A stretch of DNA of 64,000 bases from Monarcha castaneiventris obscurior. Taxonomy: Eukaryota > Chordata > Aves > Passeriformes > Monarchidae. Position 1 is the first letter of the stretch, and each line of letters opens with the position of its first letter. Of this stretch, positions 1-13,371 are shown in pieces. Made by a program: the position numbers and the translations under genes. The stretch lies in contig JAMPIT010000476.1 of NCBI GenBank assembly GCA_026261815.1, forward strand, positions 5,917,501 through 5,981,500, in the 5' to 3' direction. The notes below the pieces were generated by a model. That model had not been told where the DNA came from and did not search any database. It saw only the letters and a list, made by a program, of their open reading frames with translations.

Positions 1-1764
1 ACAAGGAAATGTGTGTGAATCAAAAGGGTAATGTTGGCACATTATAGGCAGCAAGTTTAATGACACCTAATCATAAATGCTACAGAATTTTGGAAGGCAT
101 ATAAACCCTTGGGGCTTCCAATGACCTTTGAAAGACAGAGAAGAACGGGAATAAGTCCCCCCTGCAGCTGCCTGCTCTACAATTTCCTCCACCTTCCACT
201 AAACCACACAGGGCTGGAGCCATCACAAACACCAGATGGAATCAAATTCATCTTGGTGCAACTCCCTCCATCCCTTCACACCTAAACAATTAACATGGCA
301 AATAATTTCCTCCCTGACAGGCCTTTACTCATTTGAGAGCCATTTTCTGCCACCTCTCCTCTTCCCAGTTCTTTACCTCAGCCTTTTTTCCAGTACAAGC
401 CAAATTCTTTTGGCAGCTTGGGACCTGAGCTCCAGGTACAGTGCCGTGCGCCACAACAGATTTCCCACCAAGCTCAAGGGAGTAGGCTCAGACTCCAAAT
501 GCCTCCAACAAAGCTTCGTATTTCTCTCCACCACATGCCCCACGAGGATCTGTTAACACAGGCAGCTCCTGTGCCATCCTGGCTGGGGCTGTGCTTGAGG
601 AGCCTTAAGATGGAGCATAAACTCCTGCCTTGTCCTAAAGGGATCGGTGGGAAATTTCACACAGGGTTAGTTTTAATGCTTTAAATATTCTGTGAGGTTT
701 GTGTTAAATTTCTCATCATAAAGTTTTAATGGGAACTCCTTGAAATTGTCAGCTCTTCTGATGCATCTTCAGACAGAAACTGTCTGTCTCTGCAAAACCT
801 GGTGAGGTGCATCCTGGTTATATTTATCTGGGGTGCTGTCTACAGTTTTTAGTTTAAAAAAGAAAGCACATCAGATATGCAAGGTTTAGCAACATTTTTA
901 ACAAGGATGTGTCAACATTCGTCCCACACTTGCAAGCCTGATAGCCTAAATCCTTGGTGGAGGATTATATATATTTGATAAAGGTGCTTTTATTGTTGTC
1001 TCCTGCAATGGGAGTCAGGGAGCTGAGGACATCCAGGCTCAGCTCTGCACTTGCCACAGGCTAAAACCCACTCCCCTACAGATCACTCAGCTCTCTGCCA
1101 TAAAACTCCTGGAAACACCAGGAAACAAAAAAACTTTGTGGAAAAAGCTCACTGCTACACTACCTAATAAGCTCCCAAAAGTGAATCCATGTCTTCTCCC
1201 CTGACACCAAGGTGTTGCCAGCATGAGCAGAGCTGTGAGAGGGGGATTTCTAAGAAGCAGTGGGCAGCTTTTCTTAGCACATTCTTGCTGTTCAGGGCTG
1301 GATATGCACACAAAATTAAGTCCTAAACAGTCAAGAGTCTCAGATAAAAGCAGAGGCAAGGAAAAGAATTTTAAGAATTGGAAAAAAAAAAAAAAAAAAA
1401 AAGGAAATTGAAAATGGAGGAGGGGGAATAACTAGAAACTTAATTTGGTCAAGGAGAAAAGGTAACTGGTTTTCCAACCTATCAGCTCACCATAAGTGTC
1501 AAATGTGCAGATCATGCAAGAAAAAAGTTACTTATAGGATGAATTTTGTAAAATAGAAACAGAAGCAATGATTCCTGCTCTGAGAGGGGATTTCTGAGCC
1601 CTTGCACATTATTCTCTGGATTTGACCCTACCTCTCGCATGCTAGGACAGTACATCTGTTCTACCCACTCAGCCTGCACAGGATCCCTCTTCCAGCAGCC
1701 TCTGCCCCCAGGGAACAGCCACAGCTCCCAGCAGAGACCACTGAGCCACAGAGATTAAAGAGTC
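1..1764. other. gene-free, repeat-poor stretch
   Basis: No exon, promoter island or transposon recognised. The open frames are short, lack homology to anything I know, and sit in AT-moderate DNA. Confidence 0.6.
1382..1402. repeat. A21 tract
   Basis: Homopolymer of 21 A without a recognisable retroposed body upstream. Confidence 0.9.
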
Positions 1765-1932
1765 ACATAATCATAGCACGGCCTGGCTTGGGATGGACCT
1801 CAGAGATAATCTAATTACCTAGATGGACAGGGACACCTTCCACTAGACCAGGTTGCTCAGAGCAACCCATCCATCCAGCATGGCCTTAAACACCTCCAGG
1901 GATGAGGCAATCACAGTCTCCATGGCTCTTCC
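1765..1932 (-). repeat. CR1 LINE fragment
   Basis: Antisense CR1 3' end: cagggacaccttccactaga and gttgctcagagc followed by ttaaacacctccagggatg, the standard order of the avian CR1 tail read in reverse. Confidence 0.85.
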
Positions 1933-3721
1933 TTGGGCAGGAGCATCACAAGGGCACAGCTGGTCTGCAGCATCATTCCTCATCTTGCCCCCACCAGTAC
2001 AGCAGCAGCCTCAGCTACGGAGGGGGATTTTCTGGTCTCTACCTTCCCGCTGACCCTTCTCAGTGTTGATTCCCCCCAAATTAAGTAGTCTTTAGCTGCC
2101 TGGGCAGCAGATTGGGGTGCACTTCATCCTGCATCCTTGGACAATCCCCAGCCCAGGCAGTGGGGGCTGCCTTCCCAGAGCAGTGCTGCATTTCTCCTGC
2201 TCCTTCCCTCCCTTCACCACAAACGCTTTATGCAAATCCAATCTCTCTTTGGCTGGCTCCCGCTGTGCTGCAGAGGGTTGGGGAAGGGGAGGAGAGGGGA
2301 AGGGGTGGGAAGGAGGGGGAAAGAAGATGGAGCCTTGCTTGCTATCAGCTGCTCAGAAGAGCAGAGCAGAGACAAGATTGATGATGCTCTCTGGATATAA
2401 GATCTCCTCCTTGTGAAAGGCTGCTTATGAGGCCTGATAGACTTGTCATCTCTTAATAAACATCGCTGATATGTCGGTGAGGAGAAAGCAGGAGTGAGGG
2501 GAGGACACACAGAAAGGCTGCTGACAATTTACTTAGAGCACTGCTCCCCTCTCACCTTGGCCTCCACGTGCAATTCAGATGGCCTCTTCCCAGAGGGAAC
2601 ATTCCCAGTCCAGCCTCACCAGTACCTGCCATCCCAGCAGAGCCCAGGAACAACCTGGACCCAGCATCTGGCCATTTCCAGTGAAACAACCTCTTTCCCT
2701 GTGAGCCCTTGATACACACAGGGTCCTAAACCACGAAGCCGTAAGGATTTTCAAAAAACTTCCACAGTAGTTACAGGAGCCGATCCCAGTGGGACAGAGT
2801 GTAACGGAGGCATTTCATCAGCACCTTGCAGAGTTCAAAGCTGTTTCACTGCTGTTGTGCTCCTTCTCTAAACTGCTCTCCAAATGTAAGTGGCCCAGCT
2901 CTTGCTCACATGGCTGTAAATCAGAGGGGCTTGCCCGCACTCAGGAAACACATCCCTTCATTTTATTTAACCTCTGTCAAGCAGCAAGGAAAATTTTAAT
3001 GCCTCGAGTGGGCATCTGTCCTACCCTGTTCCAACAATGACAGTCACAGGTAGCAAGCTCCTCACCAGGACCTTGTTTGGATACAAAAAACCCACATAAG
3101 ATATGCAGGTTTGTGTGACTACAGCCACATTTCCCCTGCATATCTGACTCAGTTTGTATTTAATCAAGCTATGCATGGTTAAAAATCCTCCAGAGCATTA
3201 GCAGGTGCTTAGTGGTGCCGTGTAAGTGCAGAGCTAAGGAATAACGTGCTGTAAGCACAGCTAACGTAAATGTTCATGGCTCCCTGTGGGGCTGAGAATG
3301 GCTGCAAACCAGCTTATCTGCCCCAGGCTCGCAGATGCCCAGAGAGGTTCCTACACAGACCCAATCAGAAGCAGCCTGGCTGGAAGGCAGGTCCTGGGCA
3401 TGTCACAACTCTTCCCTTGCCAGGCTCAGACCTGTGCACAGCTACAGGGATGGTTCAGCAGAGCAGGAGGACATTGGGCTCCTCTGCATGTTTGGGCCAG
3501 CACAGCTCATGGGAAGGAGCAGCAGCTCTGCTCCTGCAGTCAGGCAGGCTCCTGCTGGGAATGCTTTTGGTCCCTCCAAAGTTTCTACTACTCACTGTCC
3601 TCCCCAAAGCCTGCCCCAGCACACTGATGCTTCACAATATGCTTCATCCCACAGTATTTCTCTGTAAAACAGCACCATGCAGTGATTTCCCCTGTCTTAC
3701 ACAAATTCCTTTGTCATTTTA
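1933..3721. other. gene-free stretch with a possible regulatory block at 2.1-2.5 kb
   Basis: The 2100-2500 segment is repeat-free, carries a perfect octamer ATGCAAAT (2230-2237) and a G/A-rich run, and looks constrained. That is impression only. The rest shows nothing. Confidence 0.3.
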
Positions 3722-3935
3722 TTATTGTGGAATAGTTTGGGTTGGAAGGGACCTGCAAAGGCCACCTAGTCCATCCTCCCTTCAATGAACAGGGACATCC
3801 TCAACTTGCTCAGAGCCCTGTCCAGCCATACCTTGAAGTCTTCCAGGGACGGGGCAGCCACCACCTTTCTGGTCAGCCTGTGCCAGTGTTTTATCACCCT
3901 CATTGTAAAAAAAAATTCTTCTAAAACAACTTCAT
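3722..3935 (-). repeat. CR1 LINE fragment
   Basis: Antisense CR1 tail: gtttgggttggaagggacct, then accttgaagtcttccaggga, then the hallmark ttatcaccctcattgtaaaa. Confidence 0.88.
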
Positions 3936-6184
3936 TAACAACTTCTAAAACAAACTCATTGAGCTACAAGGACTCACAGCATCAATACTAATATTGGTAG
4001 CAAATTAAGTCCTTTCAGGGCTTGGATTAATTTTTGTTCAGAACTCAGTATATTTCTCACCATGGAATCTATGTTTGCAGAAACCCAAAACCAGTTGCAT
4101 TTCTTCCCGAAAACTTAATACAGGACCAGATTTCCAAGGGCTGGATTCATCATCTGTAAACACCCATGCTAAATGAGCACGAGTGACTACCTGGCAGAAG
4201 AAACAAATATATTTCTCCCTGTTTTGCACATGAGCTTTCCACTACATCTCCCAGGAGAGAGATGTCAGGCCTCACTCCTCCCCAGAATTAGTGACCCGCA
4301 AGGAATGAGTTTTTCAAGGCTGGAGCCCACAGCTCAGATTAGACCGGGACAGCCTCAATTTGATTAAAAAGAAAAACAACCCCCTCTCCAAAAAGTCAAA
4401 GTGCAGCCCTGGCATTTCCTGCCCTTGGCAGCCCATAACAAACCAGTGTCCCCAGCGTCACCTTTTCAATCAAAAGGACACTTCAGGACTTAAAACCCTC
4501 CTCCTCTGCCACCCAAAGAAAATCAGAGGGATTTTTTGCAACATCCAGTTCCCAGGTCAGCATTCAGGCATTGGAGTGGGATCACTCTCATGACCTGGAG
4601 TGTCCCTGCCTGCCTGCAGGAACATCATGTCATGCTCAGCTCATCTGACTGCAGGTTCCCCTCCTTACAAGACACCGTACCCACTTCTAAGTACACATTG
4701 TGAGTGTCTAGCTCATATTTTAATAAAAACCAGCTTATTTTGCAGCTACTGCATGTACACAAATCTCTTACTTGCCTGGCACCTCAGCCCAGATCCATGA
4801 AATAGCAGTTCCACAGTACTTTCAATTAGATAAAATTTCAGGTGCCTAATGCAACATTCCTAAATCCTCCTTATTTCATTGTCTTAAATTATTTCAGGAG
4901 CTTTTTTTACCCAGCTTCAGTGGCTGGTGGCAGGTGAACACATGAGAATCATAGTAATTGTGCTAAAGGATAATTATAATTTTCTAACCTCTGAAGTCCT
5001 GGAAACCAGCAACAAATGGAAAGTCTCCAGTTGAATTTTCCTTACATTTCACTCCCCCACATAGCCCCCAGTGGCCCCTCTCCGCAACTTAAGATGCAGA
5101 GCCCAGCTGGAGTTTCAGATTCATTTACAGATGCTGGCTTCATTGGGATTTTTCACTGCACTGGAAAAGTGATTTTTAATTCTAAATCCCTGCAAAATCA
5201 TATATATTTTGTAGCCTTTCCTGCTATTTCCTCTCCAAAAAAAAAATAACACTAAAAATAGAGGGTAAGAGGTTTTCACAAACACAGAAGGAAAAAAAGG
5301 TTTGCTGAGGCTATAGACAATAAAGAACCAATTAACTACCTCATCCAAGAAACTGAATTGCTGTCCATTAAAAAAAGATAGCACCAATCTAAACTCTGCC
5401 ACAGTGATTAGAAATTTAAGGTACAGTATATACATTTTCTGCTCAGCACTTAACCTAATGGTTTTAATGAGGATATCTAAGTGACTGAGGATATTGTTTG
5501 GTCAGAGGGTCACCACAGAGCCAGACAGACACAGCATAACTAAAAAATATGAAGGTATTTTCACATCACACTGTACAAGTTGTCTTCAAATACAAATAGA
5601 GGCATGGAAGGAAAACAAAAATTGCTACACCATTTAGAAATTCTTCACATTCATATACATTTAAATAAAAATACAGTGAGAAAATACAGGATTCTTGAGT
5701 GATGAAGAGATCAAGTGGGAGTATAAAACTTGGTATTTGGGAAGACTACTTTAAAAAAAAGTATATCTGAATGTAAGCTAGAAAAGAACCCACAAAGGGG
5801 AGGAGGAATTACTCACACTCAGGAACTGTTTGTGAGGAAGGAAGGACAGGAGTATTTGGAGAGAAAGAGAGTCTTAGAGGTCTACAGACAGTTGGGGGGG
5901 ATGTATTTCTCCAGCATAACCCTACTTGAACAGCAGAACCCTCAGAAATACAGGACAGGAGCCCTTTGAAAGCTGCCTCCAGCTCACAGCAGCAAAGATT
6001 AAAACCCCAGCAGTTCCCATCCATAATTCTCCCTCTTTGGCAGGGGCATCACAGCACTGCAAACGCAGAGACAAACAGAAGGTGTCAGTTTAGTAATTTC
6101 CCAGCTCTGCAGTGAGCAGCATGGAAAATATGTGAACCTCTATTTCATCCTCCACATCATATCCATACTCAGATCTCCAGCAAG
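3936..6184. other. gene-free, AT-rich stretch
   Basis: No exon or repeat recognised between the two CR1 fragments; long A/T-rich patches at 5.2-5.8 kb. Confidence 0.55.
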
Positions 6185-6402
6185 AGAGAATTCAAGCATT
6201 TCTTGCCTGTGAGGGTGGGGAGGCCCTGGCACAGGGTGCCCAGAGAAGCTGTGACTGCCCCATCCCCAGGAGTGTCCAAGGCCAGGTTGGACGGGGCTTG
6301 GAGCAACCTGGGATAGTGGAAGGTGTCCCTGCCCATGGTGGGGGGTGGAACAAGATAACATTTAAGTTCCCTTCTAGCCCAAACCATTCTATGATTCTAT
6401 GA
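6185..6402 (+). repeat. CR1 LINE fragment with intact 3' end
   Basis: Sense CR1 tail running gtgagggtggggaggccctg to cccaaaccattctatg and the terminal attctatgattctatga octamer repeat, diagnostic of CR1. Confidence 0.93.
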
Positions 6403-6685
6403 ACGAAGCTGTTCCAGTTTTTGAAACACAGGGATAGGAATGTAATGCAAAGAGTGTTTTAGAATATATATTAAAATACCAAGTGGAGGGTGGAATAAAG
6501 TTAATGAACTCAAAAGAAGACATCTGAACAAGTAGTTCATTACCCAGATTCCAGCATGCTCAAAAATCATAGATCATTTGCTTTCACCTAAATGTCCATT
6601 ATCTCTGGTTAGTTTGGGTTGATTTTGTATGTAGAAAGACATTATCCCTGCTAAGATCTCCTGACAAAGATTTAATGCTGCCATT

Positions 6686-7225
6686 TGTCGTGGTTTAACT
6701 CAGCCCCACACAGCCTCTCACTCACTCCCCCTCGGTGGGGTGGGGGAGAGAACTGAAAGGATAAAAGTGAGAAAACTTGTGGGTTGAGATAAAGACAGTT
6801 TAATAGGGAAAGCAAACCACACATGCAAAACGAGGAGTCCATTCACCACTGCCCATGGGCAGGCAGAGTGCCTGTCCCCACAGCCAGCCCCAGGAAAGCA
6901 GGGCTTCATAACTTGTGTTTTTGGGAAGACAAACACCATCACTCCGCTGAATGCCCCTCCTTCTTCTACCCCAGCTTTATATCATCAAATATATGGTATG
7001 GAACATCCTTTGGGTCACTTGTCCCAGCTGTATCCCCTCCCATTTCTTGGGCACCCCAGGACTCCTCACCGGTGGGGCAGTGCAAGGAGCAGCAAGGGCC
7101 TTCGATCTGTGTAAGCTCTGCTCAGCAGCAAGAAAAACATCACAGCATCATCAACACATCCAAAACACAGCCCCATACCAGCCAATGTGAAGAAAACTAA
7201 CTCCATCCCAGCCAAAACCAGCACA
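6686..7225 (-). mobile_element. solo LTR of an avian endogenous retrovirus, with target-site duplication
   Basis: A 540-bp LTR in minus orientation. On the minus strand it begins TGTGCTGGTTTTGGCTGGGA and on the plus strand it begins TGTCGTGGTTTAAC, a sequence I recognise as a widespread bird ERV LTR. It is flanked on both sides by ccatt (6681-6685 and 7226-7230), a perfect 5-bp target duplication. That marks it as a solo LTR left by recombination. No internal retroviral sequence is present. Confidence 0.9.
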
Positions 7226-10200
7226 CCATTTTGTATCCTTTCATAGATTAGGAAACACCTCCTTCATCTTCTCAGCAAAAATCTCTCCCCCTCCCCTGCT
7301 GACACAGTGTAATTCTCCAAACCTGCAGTTTCAAGTGAAAGTGAATCTGATTTTGACTCAGGCTCCAGATGGGTCTAGCTGTAAAGATAGTAATGTGAAA
7401 GATTAGGCACTAGCTTAGACAAAGAGGTGTTCAGCTGCAAGCTTAATAGCCTCTGAAACAGCAACTGCCACCAAAGAGCTTCCAGGTACTGATATTGCTA
7501 TCCATAATAACCACAGGATTGCAACAGATGATGGAAAGGCTGGAAACTCCCTGTGGGATTCAATGTGCTGCACAGAAAGCTGCTAACCCCAGATAGATCT
7601 CTGAGTCCTTGCAGGTTGCCTTTGTCCACACAGTGACAGTCAGAGTGGAGTTTGCTCTGGGGTGTCAGAGGGGTGGGGTGCTGTGCAGGGACCGTAGTGC
7701 AGGTGACCTGCAGCTCCTCAGGGCTGGGGACCTGGGACACAGGTACCTGCTGTACTTTCACCTGGCAAACACAGAGTATGGAAAATACAGGAGCAGGGTT
7801 AATCATGCCAATCCAACCCACTGACCACCCAGTGCTCTCCTTATGACTCTCACCCTCGCACAAGCTCAGCACCTACATGGCCAAAGCAAAATTAGGGGGT
7901 ATAAGTGAAGGAGAGATGGAAAATCAGCAATTGTGACACCAGGCCTGGAATGAAATTGTCACCTCCTGCCCAGAAACCCCAAAACAGGTCCCAGTTTAGG
8001 GGCTGGGAAGAATCCCACTGTACACACTGAATTAGCCTCCCGGCCCCTGCAGCTCAGAGTCATCACACAGGACATTCTTCCTGGAAACCCTCTGCATCCC
8101 AAGTTTGGGGAGGCCAGTTACACCCAAGTCACTGCCCTGAGATCCTAACTCTGCATCCACCTCAGCCAAAATGAGCTTGGTCTGGTGGTACAACAGAGAA
8201 GCCACAATGCCCATATACCCTGGACATGATGACCACAAATTTGAAAGCAGGTCCTTCCTCCCACTCAGTGGAGACACAAACCTAAACTCTTTGAAGCAGT
8301 GGTGAATTGACTCAGTGGGTGCACCTGGACAGGTTCTGCTGGACATGAAGTTTGTCAGACGGGTGACAGAAGTGCTGAATGAAGCTCGTCAGGACCCACA
8401 AACTCAGGAGCTGGTGCAGAAAGCCATGCTGAGACCCCCTTCCAAAAATATTAAACCACCACCTGACACCAATAGTTCTGTGTTAAAAAAACCCCTTCCT
8501 TCTGTTGCAGAAATATTGCAAAGGGAGAAACTTCTCTGCTACTTGCCACAGTTCCTCCAAGGAGAATGAGCATCCTCAGGCATGAAACAAGGTCTGTGGA
8601 CAATAGGAAAAACTCTGTGTACCTGTAAAATACCATTACAGAGAATCCAGTATAACCACCTCACACAGGTAAACTGCACCTTCCAATGGAGAGAGCTCAA
8701 ACTGGCAGATGCCTCAGCCTCCCTTTCACTTCATCCTAAAAAATCCTCCTGGCTGGTGATCCTCCTGCTTCCCTGAAAAAATGCCAAGCTGGGAGGTAAG
8801 AGCTGGGTTTCCAGGGCATCCCAGGCACGCCATCCGTCACTGTAAAGACACATTCCTTCAGTGCACAGCGGAGGCACAGACGTGACCCGTGATTCTCATG
8901 TTACCGTAACTCACCCAGTTCCACCAACACCCCCCTACCCAGCCCACACCCCCATTTGTTTCACATGAAGTATCACTGCCCAGCCCCATGGAAAACAAAT
9001 GTCCAGGGGGAGAGGGATGTCAAGATCTCCTTTCTTTACCTCAGGTTAATTAATCTGTTCTGCTTGGTAAGGAGCAGAGCCCTGAGTAGCAAGTCATACA
9101 TTACACATGGAATTATGGAGTTCAGCAATAATCCCTGCCACAGCCATGCAGGTAGAGCTGGGAACCACTAAATTAACTCTGGCAACCATTTGCAGTGGGC
9201 AAACACCCACTTTGGGTGGCTTTGGGAAACAACAACAATAGAAAGACAATAATTCTAGGAAATGCTACAGCAGAGCCAAAACATGCAGAGCTTCAAATGA
9301 GGACTGTTTTCCTTGTTATCCATCTTGCCTCATGTCCAAGAAGCCGAAAAGGATCAGGCTGAAGGTAGACTCTTATTTTTTTCCTGATGAATCATGCAAA
9401 TACAACATTACTATGGACTTACACCACACCAACACATACACAAGTGTAGTTGAGTGGCTTTTAAATAGACAGCAGGGGGAAAGTTTAGCTTCCCTAAGTT
9501 CACTTTAGGAAACCAGACCATAGATATAATGAAATGTGGGATAAACTTGGTGCAACTCTTCTTTGTTGCAATAGGTGATGAATAGATAATGGAGTTTAAG
9601 GGCACTGAAAAGGTCACCTGCACCATCTCCTTGCCCTAAAACAGGAGCCATAAGCCATCTCCGTGCTTCCCCGTGTGCACAGTTTTATATTTGTGGAGCA
9701 TACAGCACAAAAGAGCTCCTTGCTGATGGACACTTTGATGATTTAAGTGTTAAATAACAGATAGGTGCTATTTATGTGGAAATTATTTGTGTTGGGATAG
9801 AGACAAGGAAGCAGTATTTTCTCCAGTGCCTCTGCCTGCCTCACCTGCACTCTCGCTGCTCATCCATCTCCCAGGATTGCCTGGAACATTGCACATGTAG
9901 GAGCATTTTCAAACAGATCACATTTTCTTTACAAAGTCAACCTGTTCAGTAATGGCTCATTCTGCTCCTCCCACCCCCCCGCTACAATACCCTCTTGGGA
10001 CCAAGAGGGGAGAAGATTCAGCCTGCACTGGAAGACTGCTTTATGTACATTAAAATATCACCACTTTGTGAGTCTGATGCCATTGCAACCTGCAAAGCCA
10101 GAAATAGCAGCTTTTTCCCAGGGGAATAGAGAAGGACAAATTTCCGGCCTCCCAGAAGGGCTCAAGGAAGGCAGGTACACTTAGTCCTGCAGTAACACAA

Positions 10201-10441
10201 TCTGCAACAACAAAAATGTCACAAAAAGATGGAAAAACGTTGGTTGAGGTCATTTTATTTTATATAATGTCCTTGTACACCTGTACAGTGAACCTCCAGC
10301 TCAAAGATTGAAATAAAACATTTTACAGAGATTAAAATAATAATCCCACATTGACAATTTTCCAAAACACTGAAAAAACTTGATGAAGCATTTAGTGGTC
10401 TCAAGTACCTCTACAGGGTTCTTGGGTAGGAAACAAAGAAA
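7226..10441. other. gene-free stretch
   Basis: One open frame near 8342-8569 reads smoothly and lacks a repeat signature, but I recognise no family and see no splice context that clearly supports an exon. Nothing else is supported. Confidence 0.5.
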
Positions 10442-10640
10442 TCATGGAATTATTTGGGTCGGAAGGCACCTTAAAACTCATCTCATTCCAGCCCCCTGCC
10501 ATGGGCAGGGACACCTTGCCCTACAACCTCGTTGCCCAGAGCCTCACCCAAACTGGCTTTAAACACTTCCAGGGGTGGGCAATATTTCCCTGCAATCAGC
10601 CATCACCTCAAAATGTCAAACAAAGACCCCCAAAATTTTT
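10442..10640 (-). repeat. CR1 LINE fragment
   Basis: Antisense CR1 tail starting atcatggaattatttgggtc, with ccccctgccatgggcaggga and aaacacttccaggggtgggc. Confidence 0.87.
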
Positions 10641-12564
10641 TCATTACCTCCTTTTCCACATTAATCAAAATCAACATCTCAATTTTCAAACAAAACCAGT
10701 TTTTCTGTCCACAAAGGTGCAGAATTCCTGGCTCTGCCACAATCATCCCCTACAACTCAGTCAAACCATTCCAGCCCGGATGTGCGGAGGCTTAGACATT
10801 TCCAAACGTATGCAAAGAATTGGGACAACCAGGCAATCAGACATCTCCAAAAACCCTCTAGTGTCATGTAGAATTAGAAGATGATGGCAAGAGTGCAGCC
10901 CATCCCTCCTAGAGGTTAGAGAGGACAGGGAGCTGTCACAGACTATTGACAGTGGGAACAGGGATGAGAAAAACAAGGATGAGCCTTGCACAGGCTTTTC
11001 CTCCCCACACTGAAGGAACTGCATAGGGAATATGGGTGTAGATCCTCCTGTGTTAAAAGAATCATATCTCAAAAAGCTGGTGTGCAGCAAGATGAGCCAC
11101 AGCATCCAGGGCACAAGGAGCAGCTCACTCTCTTTCCTCAGGGGACACAATGAGGGAAAAGCCAGCAAAATCACCTGTTCCCAATGAGGAGGGACACTTC
11201 AGGAGGTCACTGGTCACTCCAGCCACTCTGAGACACAAATGGAGGGCAAATCAAAGCAAGCCCTCAGTTCACCCCTACCCCGGTTGCTTTCCAGCCCTTG
11301 TGGCCCCTCAGGAAAGTACTGGCAGACCAGCAGCTTTCTCCAGCCCTGTGACAGGAGACAGGTCAGGACTGCCAAGAATTGACACCCATCACAGTTCTTC
11401 ATAAACCAGGCTTTGGAGACTTTTTGGAGATCTACATGACTATAGGAGCAGCAGGCAGGCCCACAGAGGAATGTGATACGTGACTACATCACCTTTTGGG
11501 AAGATTTTACTGTTCTTTGCCCCAGGAAACCTGGAGGGGACAGGGCTCTTTCAACACCACAGCAACTGAGCTAAAGCCAGCAGCCAGATTTTTAGGCAGG
11601 AAGCAGCCAAAAGAGCCCCAGGAGTTAAAACCAAGAGTTACTAGCTCCAGATATCATCTGCCTCTCAAGTGCCATCACAGCAGCACACGGTTTTGCATTT
11701 TGCTGGCAAGATGAGAGCCTCAGAGAAGCCAAGCAGAGAGAAAAAGTATTTCACTGAGCAGAAACCACTCTTGGATGGCTTTCAGTGACCTTCCCAGTCC
11801 TCCCAGAGACACTCAGGTGTGAACACACAGGCACATACACACCCCATCGCTCTGCCACAGCTGGGGTTGTTGCCCTTTTGGCAGCCCCTGGATCCGAGCT
11901 GATGGAAAATGCACTGGATGCAAGAGGAGTGCACAGTGGCACTCCTGCAGAACAGGAGCTGGATGCAGCGGTGGCAGCAGCAGCAGCAGGAAGCGCCGAA
12001 TTCCCATTTAAATAAAATGCCAAAAGGCAGTCAGCGAAAGTGACATTTATGGTGTTACTACAAATGCATTCAGTGGGAAGCTGAGTAGCAGAAGCAGGCT
12101 GGGGGGGAAAAAAACAAGCTGTAGTGAAAACTGCCATCTGTATATTGTGCCCCATTTTTAATATTCTGTATTCTCATAAAAAGTGTTGTTTCTGTCACTA
12201 TTCAATCTCCCAAACTCACATGGAACACTGTTAAAAGTCAGCAGTGTGTGAAATGGTATTTTAAAATAAATGAAACCCGCTCGCAAAGCTGCGGAGGAAT
12301 ATTGCAATGCCAGGGTGCTGACAGACAGGCATTGAAAAGTAACAACCGTTATCATCTTAAAGCAAAGCGGATTAAATAAAAACCCACAGCTAGTGGTGCA
12401 TTACCAAGTCTGATATTGACACAGCTGCCGTGGTGGTTATTTTTCATTGTCTCATCAAGACAAAGCATCACGGGATATCAATCTTCCCTCTGTCAGTCCA
12501 TGCCTGCTGTAAAGTTTTTCGTTTACATTTTCATTATATCCCTTTTATCTCAGCTGCCAGCAAA

Positions 12565-12660
12565 AAAAAAAAATATATATATGTATTTTATATATATACA
12601 CATGCATCTACACATATATATGTGTGTGTGTTATATATATGTGTGTGTATCTGTAAGTGT
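12565..12660. repeat. TA/TG-rich microsatellite
   Basis: A compound run of atatat and gtgtgt blocks following an A12 tract. The small open frames across it are artefacts. Confidence 0.88.
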
Positions 12661-13354
12661 GCATGTATGGATGTACTTTTGGGAATGTTGAAACTGGTTG
12701 ACCTTCCACATTGCCAAGACAGCCTCCAGCCAGGATGATCCCCATGCTCCCAAGACAAAGCCAACTCCTATTTGGTGGGCTGCAAGGACTGGGTTAGATC
12801 CCCTCCAGCTGGAGATGGGGCAGTGGTGAGCTGGTAAAGGTATGATCCCCTGTGTGCTTTCTAGCCAGGAAATCCAACCCACACAGCTGCCAGTGCTGTC
12901 TAAAAACACCCCTTCCTGTAACCACATTTTGCTGTGTGGACCAGCCACATCTGTTCTGCTATTGAGCTCCATTTGGGGCACAGAGAAGAGGAAGAAAATG
13001 AATCAGAAATTGTAATTCTCCTTGGAGGGCACTGGCTGTCTCCTCAATACTAGGAGCTGTTACATTTCTCCCTAGCTCTGCAGGTTGCTCCCTGCGCCTG
13101 ATCATTCCACACGGTTCTGTCCATATTCAACTTCTCCAGCCTTGCAGCACACCCAAGTGTTTTCAGGAGGCTCACAGGCAAGCCTTGCCAGGGCAGTGAA
13201 GTCCTCCCGAGTATCCCAGAGCCCCACAGAGCCCACCTGCAAAGACAGCCCAACCTTTCACTCCCACTAACAACCCTGCTCTTTTAAGGCATGAGACAGA
13301 GCCAGATGTTTGCAGCTGGCCACAGCATTCCTCAGAGCAACAGGGACTGCGGTT

Positions 13355-13371
13355 AAAAAAAAAAAAAAAAA
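13355..13371. repeat. A17 tract
   Basis: Simple homopolymer; no adjacent element recognised. Confidence 0.85.

Noticed and set aside
8315..8569. Plus-strand ORF of 84 codons with exon-like amino-acid texture
   Set aside because: No family recognised, no convincing acceptor/donor pair, and no neighbouring exon in a compatible phase.
12416..12738. Open frames with Tyr/Ile/Cys-rich repeats
   Set aside because: Translation of a TA/TG microsatellite.
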